From RGIG2206 sp045577615 (GTDB lineage Bacteria; Bacillota; Clostridia; Oscillospirales; Acutalibacteraceae): 60,752 nucleotides of DNA. Position numbers and translations under genes: made by a program. Below, in pieces: positions 33,866 to 41,411 of the stretch. The notes beneath the pieces were generated by a model, which ran no database searches, was not told where the DNA came from, and was given only the letters and a program-made list of their open reading frames with translations. The stretch spans positions 1 to 60,752 of the forward strand of contig JAZNIT010000016.1 in assembly GCA_045577615.1 (NCBI GenBank), in the 5' to 3' direction. How positions within the stretch are numbered: position 1 is the stretch's first letter; each line of letters begins with the position of its first letter.

Positions 33866-35772
33866 AAAAAGTTCTTGCAATTATATTGTCTTTAATCCTT
33901 ATCCTTTCTTTTGTTGGTTGTAAGAAAAACACCGCAAAAAAAGATGATGAGGTGAATAGCAGTTCTTCGTATAATACTTCCTCCGGCAATAAAACATCTT
34001 CAAATAGTGCCACACAAAACAAAGATGATAATAGTTCCAACAATGATATTTCAAGTAGCATTACAACAGAAAATGTGAAAATTAACAGTTTAGATAAGTT
34101 GAATTTTTATGCTGTTAAAAAAGCAATAGCGGAAAACGGAGTTGTATTGTTATCTGATTCATCTCAAAAACCAAAAGTTACGACACTAGCAAACAATAAA
34201 GGTTTCAAATTATTAAATCTTGCAAACTCCACTGCAACTAGTATAAATGCTAATTCAACCTTTACAATAACTATGTACAGCTATTTCACCATTACGCTAA
34301 ATGATACCAAAGGATTTTTAGCACAAAAACTTGGTGGAACAGGCTCCGTAGAAGTTGTTATTACCCGCAACAATTTCAACAATATGATTACCTTTAAAAA
34401 AGGTGAACGATATTATTCTTGTATGCAGACCTCTTTAACAGAGAAAGCTATGTCATTTTCGTCGCATAAATATGTTAATGGTTTTAAATTGGTTGAAAAT
34501 TACGACCAAGAGAATTATGAATATACCGTATATTTTGAGGGCGACAAGGTTATCGGCATAAATTGTGGCAGATTTGAAGGAAACGGTAACTATAAATATG
34601 TTGCAGACGACATAAAATTTAACGATAATTTTTGCTTTGTTATACATAAAAAACAAACCTTTACCGCCGAGCAGTTAGAGGGCCTGTTTGCTTCTAATAA
34701 TTCGTTTATAGATGATGGCATTGTTTTAAATGACGGAACAGTTTTATTTGGGGAATCATCTGTTACCAATAATCCTGTTGCTTTCAAAAACAGTTCGGGA
34801 ACGTCAATAATAACCAATAACGATATCAAAAAAATCAGTGCTATGCACAACAGTAAATTTGGCTTTTGTATAAGACTTGAGTTGGCGGCAAGTAATAGGA
34901 TTTCAGGAAAAACAAATCTTGCTTTTTATCTTAATAATTCTAAAGATAGAGAGCTCACCCTGCAAAATGACGGTTCTGCAGTTTATATCACCGATTTAAA
35001 TAACAAATCCAGAATGTCTGATGTTTTTTATAAATTGACTGCCTTAAATACAAATAATAGAATAGGCAGAATCATAGACCATGACGATTTTGTTCGCGAG
35101 GTATCTAAAAAACTAAATCTTAATGACTATGATGTTTTAAAAGAAGATTACAGTTCAAGTTTTGGTAATGGATATAAAAGTGTGCACTATACTTATGATT
35201 TGAAAACAGATAAGTCTATTAGCCACAAAGTGTCAAATTATGATGTGACAATTGACGGTATAACCATTACAATACCAATAAAGGTTTCCGATCTATTAAA
35301 CAAAGGTTTTACAATAGTAGAAAAATCTTTTGACAATAGCATTTTACAAGGTTCAGCTTTCTTTAAGTCACCTGACGGTAATATGGTTACTGCCTATATT
35401 ATGAATTTTTATGGCAACTCAAGAGATTTTAATGATTGTTACATAACACAACTTTCCTTTATGTGTTATGAAAACACTTTCAGATATCAGGAAGGTATAA
35501 GCCCGACCCGACCTGACTTTGAAATGATTGAAGGAATAAACAAGGATTCCACTCTTGATGATATAATCTCAAGACTTGGCGAGCCTAATAAAATCATACT
35601 ACTAACTTCCGGAAATTCAAATTACAATTGGGAAGATTGTATTATTCAACTATTCTATAAGGTTACTACTCCTTCTTTGCCAAACGGTGAGTTGGTATTT
35701 AATCTTCAACCTGTTCTTAACAACACTGCACCGTCCGATTTTTTAACGGACATTAGTTTTTCTTTGCAATAG
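33862..35772 (+). CDS. lipoprotein sharing the anti-sigma outer domain
   Basis: 636 residues. Signal peptide with lipobox SFVGC (Cys 20), a Ser/Asn-rich linker, domain 1 (about 74-275) related to the outer domain of the upstream anti-sigma, then about 350 residues of other beta-rich domains. NKDSTLDDIISRLGEPN near the end looks like the small SmpA/BamE-type motif. It overlaps the anti-sigma gene by 4 bases. It could compete with the anti-sigma for the same ligand or bind it; this is inference. Confidence 0.7.
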   Translation: MKKVLAIILSLILILSFVGCKKNTAKKDDEVNSSSSYNTSSGNKTSSNSATQNKDDNSSNNDISSSITTENVKINSLDKLNFYAVKKAIAENGVVLLSDSSQKPKVTTLANNKGFKLLNLANSTATSINANSTFTITMYSYFTITLNDTKGFLAQKLGGTGSVEVVITRNNFNNMITFKKGERYYSCMQTSLTEKAMSFSSHKYVNGFKLVENYDQENYEYTVYFEGDKVIGINCGRFEGNGNYKYVADDIKFNDNFCFVIHKKQTFTAEQLEGLFASNNSFIDDGIVLNDGTVLFGESSVTNNPVAFKNSSGTSIITNNDIKKISAMHNSKFGFCIRLELAASNRISGKTNLAFYLNNSKDRELTLQNDGSAVYITDLNNKSRMSDVFYKLTALNTNNRIGRIIDHDDFVREVSKKLNLNDYDVLKEDYSSSFGNGYKSVHYTYDLKTDKSISHKVSNYDVTIDGITITIPIKVSDLLNKGFTIVEKSFDNSILQGSAFFKSPDGNMVTAYIMNFYGNSRDFNDCYITQLSFMCYENTFRYQEGISPTRPDFEMIEGINKDSTLDDIISRLGEPNKIILLTSGNSNYNWEDCIIQLFYKVTTPSLPNGELVFNLQPVLNNTAPSDFLTDISFSLQ

Positions 35773-35799
35773 CAATTTATCCCTAATTAAACACAAACA

Positions 35800-35821
35800 T
35801 ATAATAGACCCAAGGCGGTGA
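35800..35821 (+). promoter_or_regulatory. half cassette module before the metalloprotease gene
   Basis: TATAATAGACCCAAGG then CGGTGA: the -10 and Shine-Dalgarno half of the cassette module is kept, while the upstream half, including any -35, is replaced by ordinary sequence. Confidence 0.65.
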
Positions 35822-35825
35822 TCAA

Positions 35826-36854
35826 ATGAAAAAATTAATATGCCTATTGTTGGCTGCAGTTCTTGTATTTAGTTTTTCTGCTTGTGATATTGAGGAAAAG
35901 CTGACAAGTAATACGGAAACGTTAAGCAATACAGAAACATCTAGCAAGACGAACAGCGATTCATCATCAAATTCAGTATCATTAAATGAAACGCCTTTTG
36001 ACAGCAGTACACAAAATCCCAACATCGACAGTGATGTGTCATCGTCAAATAATACTGAAACAAGTAGTTCAAAATCATATCAAATTTTGCCTGGAATAAC
36101 AGATATGACACAAGAAGAATTAAGACCTAATTTTTGGTTGGGAAACAATAAAAAACTTTCGGATGATGTTCTTGTTGTTATATTATTTATTGATGATAAT
36201 AAGAGCCATTGGGAAAAACAAGAAATTGATGATTTTACAGAAACAGCCATTAAACCGGCGTTAGCTTTTCTTGAAGATGAAGCAAAAAAACACAACAATA
36301 ACCTGAAATTCAAAATTGAAAGCTTATCAAAATATAATACAAACAAGTCTTTAAAATATGATGGTACGGTGAATAAAAATTTAAATGTGGGCGGTTCTTC
36401 AAAGGATGTATTAGACCAAGCTGCACAAAAATTAGGGTTTGAGAATAACTGGGATATATATTCTTATTATAAAAATCAACAGGGAGAAAATGATTTGATT
36501 TTTTTGAATCTGCTAAATAAAGACGGTATCTCTTATGCACGAAATTGCAATTCTATCGGATATGGAGCTTATGCTGAGCATGCCGTTATCTTTAGAAGAT
36601 ATTTAGGTGAGGCAGTTCAAAAAGACAGGGCATCGACAGTTGCACATGAAATATTACATCTCTTTGGTGCAGAAGATATGTATACAACATTTAGCAGAGA
36701 GTTATTAGCGACACAATTTTATTATAATGATATAATGCTGCTTTCACCGGATTTATCTATATTAACATACTCTGTAGGAGATTTAACAGCGTACTCAGTT
36801 GGTTGGCATAATATACCACCGAGACTATGTTATAATGAGTTGTGGTGGCAATGA
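35826..36854 (+). CDS. secreted lipoprotein zinc metalloprotease
   Basis: 342 residues. Lipobox FSAC (Cys 20), a Ser/Thr/Asn-rich linker (about 25-90), and a globular domain with the zinc motif HEILHLFGAED (H-E-x2-H-x3-G-x2-D) near residue 275. The third ligand is probably the Asp, as in some gluzincin/metzincin relatives. Expected on the outer membrane face. Its substrate is unknown; proximity to the sigma operon makes processing of one of those outer domains conceivable. The C-terminus ends 5 bp before a gamma-array remnant, so truncation is possible. Confidence 0.75.
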   Translation: MKKLICLLLAAVLVFSFSACDIEEKLTSNTETLSNTETSSKTNSDSSSNSVSLNETPFDSSTQNPNIDSDVSSSNNTETSSSKSYQILPGITDMTQEELRPNFWLGNNKKLSDDVLVVILFIDDNKSHWEKQEIDDFTETAIKPALAFLEDEAKKHNNNLKFKIESLSKYNTNKSLKYDGTVNKNLNVGGSSKDVLDQAAQKLGFENNWDIYSYYKNQQGENDLIFLNLLNKDGISYARNCNSIGYGAYAEHAVIFRRYLGEAVQKDRASTVAHEILHLFGAEDMYTTFSRELLATQFYYNDIMLLSPDLSILTYSVGDLTAYSVGWHNIPPRLCYNELWWQ

Positions 36855-36859
36855 GAACA

Positions 36860-36892
36860 GGAATTGATGAGATACAATGCTCTGCATTGATT
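36860..36892 (+). repeat. gamma-array remnant
   Basis: GGAATTGATGAGATACAATG then CTCTGCATTGATT matches the right end of the gamma arrays (last spacer and AATG/CATT hairpin). Everything left of it is missing. Confidence 0.75.
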
Positions 36893-36926
36893 TTTCGCCA
36901 CTTTTATGCTATGCTTGTGCTACAAT
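36887..36926 (+). promoter_or_regulatory. cassette promoter module P9
   Basis: TTGATT (36887-36892), 17 bp, TATGCT (36910-36915), then TGTGCTACAATAGGGACAAA as in P8. Confidence 0.78.
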
Positions 36927-36993
36927 AGGGACAAAAAGACCGTTGAAATGAATTTGTAAATATGATAGAATAATTATACTAAGGAGATGAGTT

Positions 36994-37434
36994 ATGATGA
37001 AGAAATTTAAAGAATTTTTGTGGTTTTTAATACCTTTTTTATGCTTAAGTTTTATTTCTGTTATCTATTTTGTTTTAAACACATCAAACGGAGCAATGTA
37101 TTTTAGATTAATGATTAGTGACCCATTTTTTATAATAGCTCTTGTAAATACTTTTGTTCCATCACTTATATTGTCATTTGTTGTTGTCTTTATATATAAA
37201 ATTATACTTCGTTTTTTAAGCAAGAAAACGGTTACAGGCAGAAAGAAACATATAATTGTTTTTTTGGTTTCTCTTATTGCTCCCATTTGCTATATCATAA
37301 TTATGACGAGAACTTTTGACTTTGTTAATAATACGATATTCACCTTGCAAACGGGAATAATAGTCACTTTTGTATTTTGGGTTATAGATATAATTAAGGA
37401 GAATTTGAAAAAGAAAAAGGCAAGGCAGGAATAG
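36994..37434 (+). CDS. four-helix membrane protein of the accessory array
   Basis: 146 residues: basic start (MMKKFKEF), four membrane helices (about 8-28, 43-68, 85-103, 112-132) and a basic tail (KKKKARQE). Family unknown. AAGGAG is 7 bases before ATG 36994. Its last codons and 3' flank are the 117-bp module also found in the empty cassette at 31946-32062. Confidence 0.65.
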   Translation: MMKKFKEFLWFLIPFLCLSFISVIYFVLNTSNGAMYFRLMISDPFFIIALVNTFVPSLILSFVVVFIYKIILRFLSKKTVTGRKKHIIVFLVSLIAPICYIIIMTRTFDFVNNTIFTLQTGIIVTFVFWVIDIIKENLKKKKARQE

Positions 37435-37533
37435 CCGTCATACTTTCGGCAGTTTTACTGCTTAAAAACAAAGTTTTTAACTGCATTTTCTTTCGTATGA
37501 TTTTGGGTGTGTCGGTATGACTTTTGTCATACC
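37417..37533 (+). repeat. 117-bp 3' module shared with 31946-32062
   Basis: Begins AAGGCAAGGCAGGAAT inside the end of the ORF and ends with GGTATGAC-TTTT-GTCATACC, a likely terminator stem. The two copies align end to end without a visible gap and with only a few substitutions. Confidence 0.88.
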
Positions 37534-37538
37534 ATCAA

Positions 37539-37577
37539 AAATAGAGTTATCTCATATTTTCTGGATAACTCTATTTG
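37539..37577 (+). terminator. second hairpin after the membrane-protein gene
   Basis: AATAGAGTTATC pairs with GATAACTCTATT around a 12-base loop. A further 11-bp stem (AACTTGTGGAA / TTCCACAAGTT) lies at 37654-37680. Confidence 0.65.
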
Positions 37578-37689
37578 CATATATAACTTGAAAATAACAG
37601 TAAAAAATGTTATATTAAGTTTAAGAAAATGCTTGTTGTTATGCGGAATTTATAACTTGTGGAAATGACTTCCACAAGTTGAAAACGAG

Positions 37690-37740
37690 AGCCTCCCTTG
37701 CCTAAAGGGAGGTGGCACGGCAAAGCCGTGACGGAGGGAT
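37690..37740 (+). repeat. palindromic repeat, left copy flanking the Nudix gene
   Basis: GCCTCCCTTGCCTAAAGGGAGG then TGGCACGGCAAAGCCGTGA and CGGAGGGAT: two hairpins and a terminal GGAGGG. An inverted copy is at 38528-38576. From memory, similar palindromes are widespread in gut clostridia. The GGAGGG end acts as the only visible ribosome site of the gene. Confidence 0.8.
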
Positions 37741-37751
37741 ATAAAACCGTT

Positions 37752-38519
37752 ATGAATATGGAAGAAAGGAAAGCTCTTGTTAATTCATATCTTGGTAAGA
37801 TGGTTAATATTAAAATAGACCGCCCCATAGGTTATGTACATAAAAAGGAAAATTATGCTCTAACATATCCTATCAATTATGGATATATCCCTGAAGTGTT
37901 TGGTGGCGACGGTGAAGAACTTGATGTATATTTGCTTGGCGTTGACAAACCTGTAACTGATTATGTTGCTAAAATAATTGGTGTTGTTTATCGTATGAAT
38001 GATGTTGAAGATAAACTTATAGCCGTACCAGAGGGTGTGTGTTTTAATCAAGCAGAAATTGCACAATACATACACTTTCAGGAACAGTATTATGAAACTT
38101 ATATTGACGCGATGTATCAAAAATCTTGCGGCGCAATTATTTATAGACAGATAAATGATAAAACAGAATACCTTTGCATTTTACAAAAAAGGTCAGGATT
38201 GTATAGTGTGCCAAAAGGTCATAGCGAGGCGTTTGAAACAGCGAGGCAATCCGCAAAGCGTGAAATATATGAAGAAGTGGGTATAAAGGCTGAATTTAAA
38301 CCAAATTTCAAAATGGAAATACAATATGATGTGCCTGATAATAAACAAAAGACGGTTGTGCTATTTCTTTGTGAACACAAAGGTGGAATAAAAATAGATT
38401 GTAATGAAATTAAGGAATATAAATGGGTTGAATATGAAATAGCCAAAGAAATGTTACCTAAATGGTATGAAACAGTCATTGATGAAGCGGAAAAATATAT
38501 TAACAGCTTGAAGTTTTGA
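37752..38519 (+). CDS. inorganic-pyrophosphatase-like domain fused to a Nudix hydrolase
   Basis: 255 residues. Residues about 10-110 resemble a family I inorganic pyrophosphatase (YALTYPINYGYIPEVFGGDGEELDVYLLG). Residues about 120-255 are a Nudix domain with a complete Nudix box, G-x5-E-x7-REIYEEVGI, in GHSEAFETARQSAKREIYEEVGI. The pairing suggests a nucleotide-clearing enzyme releasing and then splitting pyrophosphate, which is inference. The start at ATG 37752 is 13 bases past GGAGGG; ATG 37758 is also possible. It is flanked by inverted repeats. Confidence 0.82.
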   Translation: MNMEERKALVNSYLGKMVNIKIDRPIGYVHKKENYALTYPINYGYIPEVFGGDGEELDVYLLGVDKPVTDYVAKIIGVVYRMNDVEDKLIAVPEGVCFNQAEIAQYIHFQEQYYETYIDAMYQKSCGAIIYRQINDKTEYLCILQKRSGLYSVPKGHSEAFETARQSAKREIYEEVGIKAEFKPNFKMEIQYDVPDNKQKTVVLFLCEHKGGIKIDCNEIKEYKWVEYEIAKEMLPKWYETVIDEAEKYINSLKF

Positions 38520-38527
38520 TTAAGAAA

Positions 38528-38576
38528 ATCCCTCCACCGCTAACGCGGTCCCCCTCCCTTTAGGGCAAGGGAGGCT
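38528..38576 (-). repeat. palindromic repeat, right copy flanking the Nudix gene
   Basis: The reverse complement of the left copy with a few changes (ATCCCTCC, then a CCGC-TAA-CGCGG hairpin and CCTCCCTTTAGGGCAAGGGAGG). The two copies face each other across the gene. Confidence 0.8.
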
Positions 38577-38641
38577 AAATTTGTTCCCAATTTAACACAA
38601 GCATATATTAAATACAAAGGAATTTTGAAAGGAGAATTTTT

Positions 38642-39487
38642 ATGGCAAGAATTTCCGGAAGTGGCAGGGTACTTACCGAACGAGAAAAATTAGAAGGCAA
38701 ATACAATGGTGCCAGAACAAATTTGCTTATTGCGATTGCTTTTACGGTAATAAATGTTGTGTTGCTGTTTGTCGATAGCACTTCTTATTTTTTGTTTTCG
38801 TTATATGTGCCTTACTACATAGCTCTTTTTGGATGTATTTATTCAGGCAATATGCCTGCCGAATTTTATGTTGATGATTGGGCTGATGCTCCGTTTTTAG
38901 GCGGCTCGTTCTTAACTGTTTTGTTAGGAATTGTTGCTGTAATATTGATTTTATATTTCCTTTGTTGGCTTTTCTCCAAAAATAACCGAGTGGGCTGGCT
39001 TATTTGTGCATCGGTTTTTGTAATTTTTGATACTATTGCAACTGTGGCTTTGCTAGGTATAGCTATGGAATCGATAATTGATATTATTTTCCATGCTTGG
39101 CTGTTGGTATCGGTCATCAGCGGTGTTTTGGCTTATTATAAGTTGAAAAAAATACCCGAACAAGCGGTAGAAACAGCAGAAAACCAAGCCGAAGTTAGCG
39201 CTGTTGTAATGGATTCAACCCCATTGCGTATGGCTGATAACGATGTTAAGTTTAGAACTTTGCTTGAAGTCGAGCATAACGGAACGGTTATTACATATCG
39301 CCGAGTTAAAAAGGTGAACGAACTTGTTATAAACGGTAACGTTTACGACGAATATGTGGCGCTTGTTGAGCAACCCCACGCGCTTGAGGCAACCGTTTAT
39401 GGTTGCAACATAGTAGCGGGCTACGACGGGCTAAATAGTTATATTAAAGTCGGCGGCGAAATTATTAAAAAGAAAATCAGACTTTAA
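38642..39487 (+). CDS. membrane protein with a C-terminal soluble domain, unknown
   Basis: 281 residues: a polar start (MARISGSGRVLTEREKLEGK), four or five membrane helices (about 27-45, 50-68, 95-118, 126-146, 150-168), and about 90 soluble residues (VKFRTLLEVEHNGTVITYRRVKKV). I do not recognise the family. AAAGGAG precedes the ATG. It is the last intact ORF of the accessory region. Confidence 0.6.
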   Translation: MARISGSGRVLTEREKLEGKYNGARTNLLIAIAFTVINVVLLFVDSTSYFLFSLYVPYYIALFGCIYSGNMPAEFYVDDWADAPFLGGSFLTVLLGIVAVILILYFLCWLFSKNNRVGWLICASVFVIFDTIATVALLGIAMESIIDIIFHAWLLVSVISGVLAYYKLKKIPEQAVETAENQAEVSAVVMDSTPLRMADNDVKFRTLLEVEHNGTVITYRRVKKVNELVINGNVYDEYVALVEQPHALEATVYGCNIVAGYDGLNSYIKVGGEIIKKKIRL

Positions 39488-39575
39488 TAAATATTATCAA
39501 ATCAGAGATTAGTTTTAACCAAGGCAATTAGTTCTTCGCTTTTGCCTTGTATAACTCTATAAAAGGATAAACAAC

Positions 39576-39609
39576 AAAAAATTCCATTCTCAAAAGAATG
39601 GGATTTTTT
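39576..39609 (+). terminator. terminator at the end of the accessory region
   Basis: AAAAATTCCATTCT / AGAATGGGATTTTT with a CAAA loop. An imperfect inverted pair CAAGGCAA / TTGCCTTG lies just upstream (about 39521-39550). Confidence 0.85.
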
Positions 39610-39630
39610 GAATTTTATGCCAAAATGTAG

Positions 39631-39674
39631 TTGCGATATTTTCCGCTTTCTGTTATACTAATCTAGTGTGGTGA
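39631..39674 (+). promoter_or_regulatory. cassette promoter module P10 (degenerate)
   Basis: TTGCGA (39631-39636), 17 bp including CCGCTTTCTG, TATACT (39654-39659), then AATCTAGTGTGGTGATG, recognisably related to the P1-P5 core. Confidence 0.65.
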
Positions 39675-39675
39675 T

Positions 39676-39729
39676 GTGAATCCGCGCACTGCAACAAAAT
39701 CATTAAATGATGTGTTAGCGGCCATGTGA
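39676..39729 (+). pseudogene. 18-codon remnant ORF behind P10
   Basis: GTG at 39676 opens a 17-residue frame (MNPRTATKSLNDVLAAM) that stops at 39729. It is placed where a cassette ORF would start. It may be a decayed payload, an unrelated tiny peptide, or chance. Confidence 0.35.
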
Positions 39730-39741
39730 TAATTTTATCGG

Positions 39742-39769
39742 TTGACACAAAAATACAATTTTTTATAAT
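39742..39769 (+). promoter_or_regulatory. promoter of the GH31 gene
   Basis: Perfect TTGACA (39742-39747), 16 bp, perfect TATAAT (39764-39769). The ATG at 39847 has CTAAGGAG before it. Confidence 0.75.
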
Positions 39770-39846
39770 AAATAGCATTAAATTACATTGTTATTTTATA
39801 TCATTTTATGATAAAATCTAGTAAATACTCTCTAAGGAGTCAATAA

Positions 39847-41370
39847 ATGGATATTAAAATTTTAGACGGCGAATATTGGTGGACAGGTTGCGTTAATTCA
39901 GCTCACTTTACTCCCTACACAGTTGAATCTGACCACGAGTTTTCAATGTATGGTGGTAATGAAGCAGATCAATACGCACCCGTTATGGTTTCATCTAAAG
40001 GCCGCTATTTTTGGAGCGATAAGCCTTTTACCGGTAAGGTTAAGAATGGTGTTATCTCTCTCGATTTGCTCGACGATGGCGAATTGTGTGAAGGATATGA
40101 GAATTTGCGCGGTGCCTATCTCGCTGTAATGAAAAAGCACTTTCCGTTTAACGGCAAAATGCCCGACAAGCTTTTCTTCACTGCTCCTCAGTACAATACT
40201 TGGATTGAGTTGGGTGTTGAACAGTTTGAAGACAGAATAATCGAATATGCCGAAAGCATCGTTAAAAACGGCTTTACTCCCGGTGTGCTTATGATTGACG
40301 GTGGCTGGCAAGAGGATTACGGCGTTTATGAATATTGCAATATGCGCAAAATCCCTCATCCCAAGCAGATGGTAGACCGTTTGCACGAGCTTGGCTTTAA
40401 GGTTATGTTTTGGGTGTCTCCCATTGTTTCATCAGCAGGCTGGCGCTTTAAAGAGTTGCGCAAGTTGGGTTATCTTTGTATGTATAAAGATACCGAAACC
40501 CCTGCAATCCGCGACTGGTGGAGCGGTGACAGCTGTATGATGGATTTAACCAACCCCGGATGTGTCGCTTGGTTCCACGAAAAGTTGCAAAGTGTTATTG
40601 ATAACTACGGCGTTGATGGCTTTAAGTTCGACGCAGGTGACGGATATTTCTACCGTGACGATGATAATATTTATCAGCCTATGCTTGGTCGCGAGCAAAC
40701 CAAGGCCTTCAACGAATTCGGTGAAAAATACCCCTTCAATGAATTCCGTGCTGCATGGAATTGCGGCGGTATGGGACTTGTTGCCCGTCTGCACGACAAG
40801 TATCACAGCTGGACAGAGTATGGCATCAACACCCTTATTCCTCATACCATAACACAGGGCTTGGCAGGCTACGCATATTGTTGCCCTGATATGGTTGGCG
40901 GTGGTATACTTGATTGCTTTGCTGCCGACAGTGAGTTTGAATTCGACCAAGAGCTTTTTGTTCGTTGGACTCAGGCAAGCACCTTCACCGCAATGATGCA
41001 AATGTCAATCGCACCTTGGCGTGTGCTTACCAAAGAGAATTATGAAATAGTTAAAAGCTGCATAAAGTTGCACGAGAAGTATGGCGAGACCTTCTATAAT
41101 TTGGGCGTTAACGCCTCTAAAACAGGCGAGCCTATTGTACGTCATATGTGCTACGAATTCCCTGATTGCGGATTTGAAACTTGCGATAATCAGTTTATGC
41201 TTGGCAGTGACATTCTGGTTGCTCCCGTGCTCGTTAAGGGTGCACGCACTCGCGATGTAATACTCCCCAAGGGCAGATGGCTTGCCGACGACGGCGTCGA
41301 ATACGAGGGCGGTCAGACAATAACTGTTGACGCTCCTCTCGAACGCTTGCCTTACTTTACTAAAATGTGA
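39847..41370 (+). CDS. GH31 family alpha-glycosidase
   Basis: A 507-residue cytoplasmic (no signal peptide) retaining alpha-glycosidase of GH31. The barrel strands PGVLMIDGGWQEDYG and VMFWVSPIVSSAGW precede the nucleophile motif DGFKFDAGDG. The protein is shorter than alpha-xylosidases and closer in layout to the small GH31 subgroup that includes MYORG-like and alpha-galactosidase-type members. The C-terminal beta domain (PVLVKGARTRDVILPKGRW) is typical of the family. Substrate unknown. Confidence 0.9.
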   Translation: MDIKILDGEYWWTGCVNSAHFTPYTVESDHEFSMYGGNEADQYAPVMVSSKGRYFWSDKPFTGKVKNGVISLDLLDDGELCEGYENLRGAYLAVMKKHFPFNGKMPDKLFFTAPQYNTWIELGVEQFEDRIIEYAESIVKNGFTPGVLMIDGGWQEDYGVYEYCNMRKIPHPKQMVDRLHELGFKVMFWVSPIVSSAGWRFKELRKLGYLCMYKDTETPAIRDWWSGDSCMMDLTNPGCVAWFHEKLQSVIDNYGVDGFKFDAGDGYFYRDDDNIYQPMLGREQTKAFNEFGEKYPFNEFRAAWNCGGMGLVARLHDKYHSWTEYGINTLIPHTITQGLAGYAYCCPDMVGGGILDCFAADSEFEFDQELFVRWTQASTFTAMMQMSIAPWRVLTKENYEIVKSCIKLHEKYGETFYNLGVNASKTGEPIVRHMCYEFPDCGFETCDNQFMLGSDILVAPVLVKGARTRDVILPKGRWLADDGVEYEGGQTITVDAPLERLPYFTKM

Positions 41371-41374
41371 TAAC

Positions 41375-41410
41375 AAAAAAGAACCTACTCAGTTGAGGAG
41401 GTTCTTTTTA
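41375..41410. terminator. shared terminator between GH31 and GH5 genes
   Basis: AAGAACCTACTC / GAGGAGGTTCTT with an AGTT loop, A-rich on one side and T-rich on the other, suiting both convergent genes. Confidence 0.85.
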
Positions 41411-41411
41411 T

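Noticed and set aside
25942..39730. Classical integron
   Set aside because: No integrase, no attI, no recognisable attC core sites, and every ORF has its own promoter. Only the layout is similar.
25942..39730. Prophage or conjugative element at tRNA-Leu
   Set aside because: No phage structural, integrase, relaxase or transfer genes, and I found no repeat of the tRNA 3' end at the right border.
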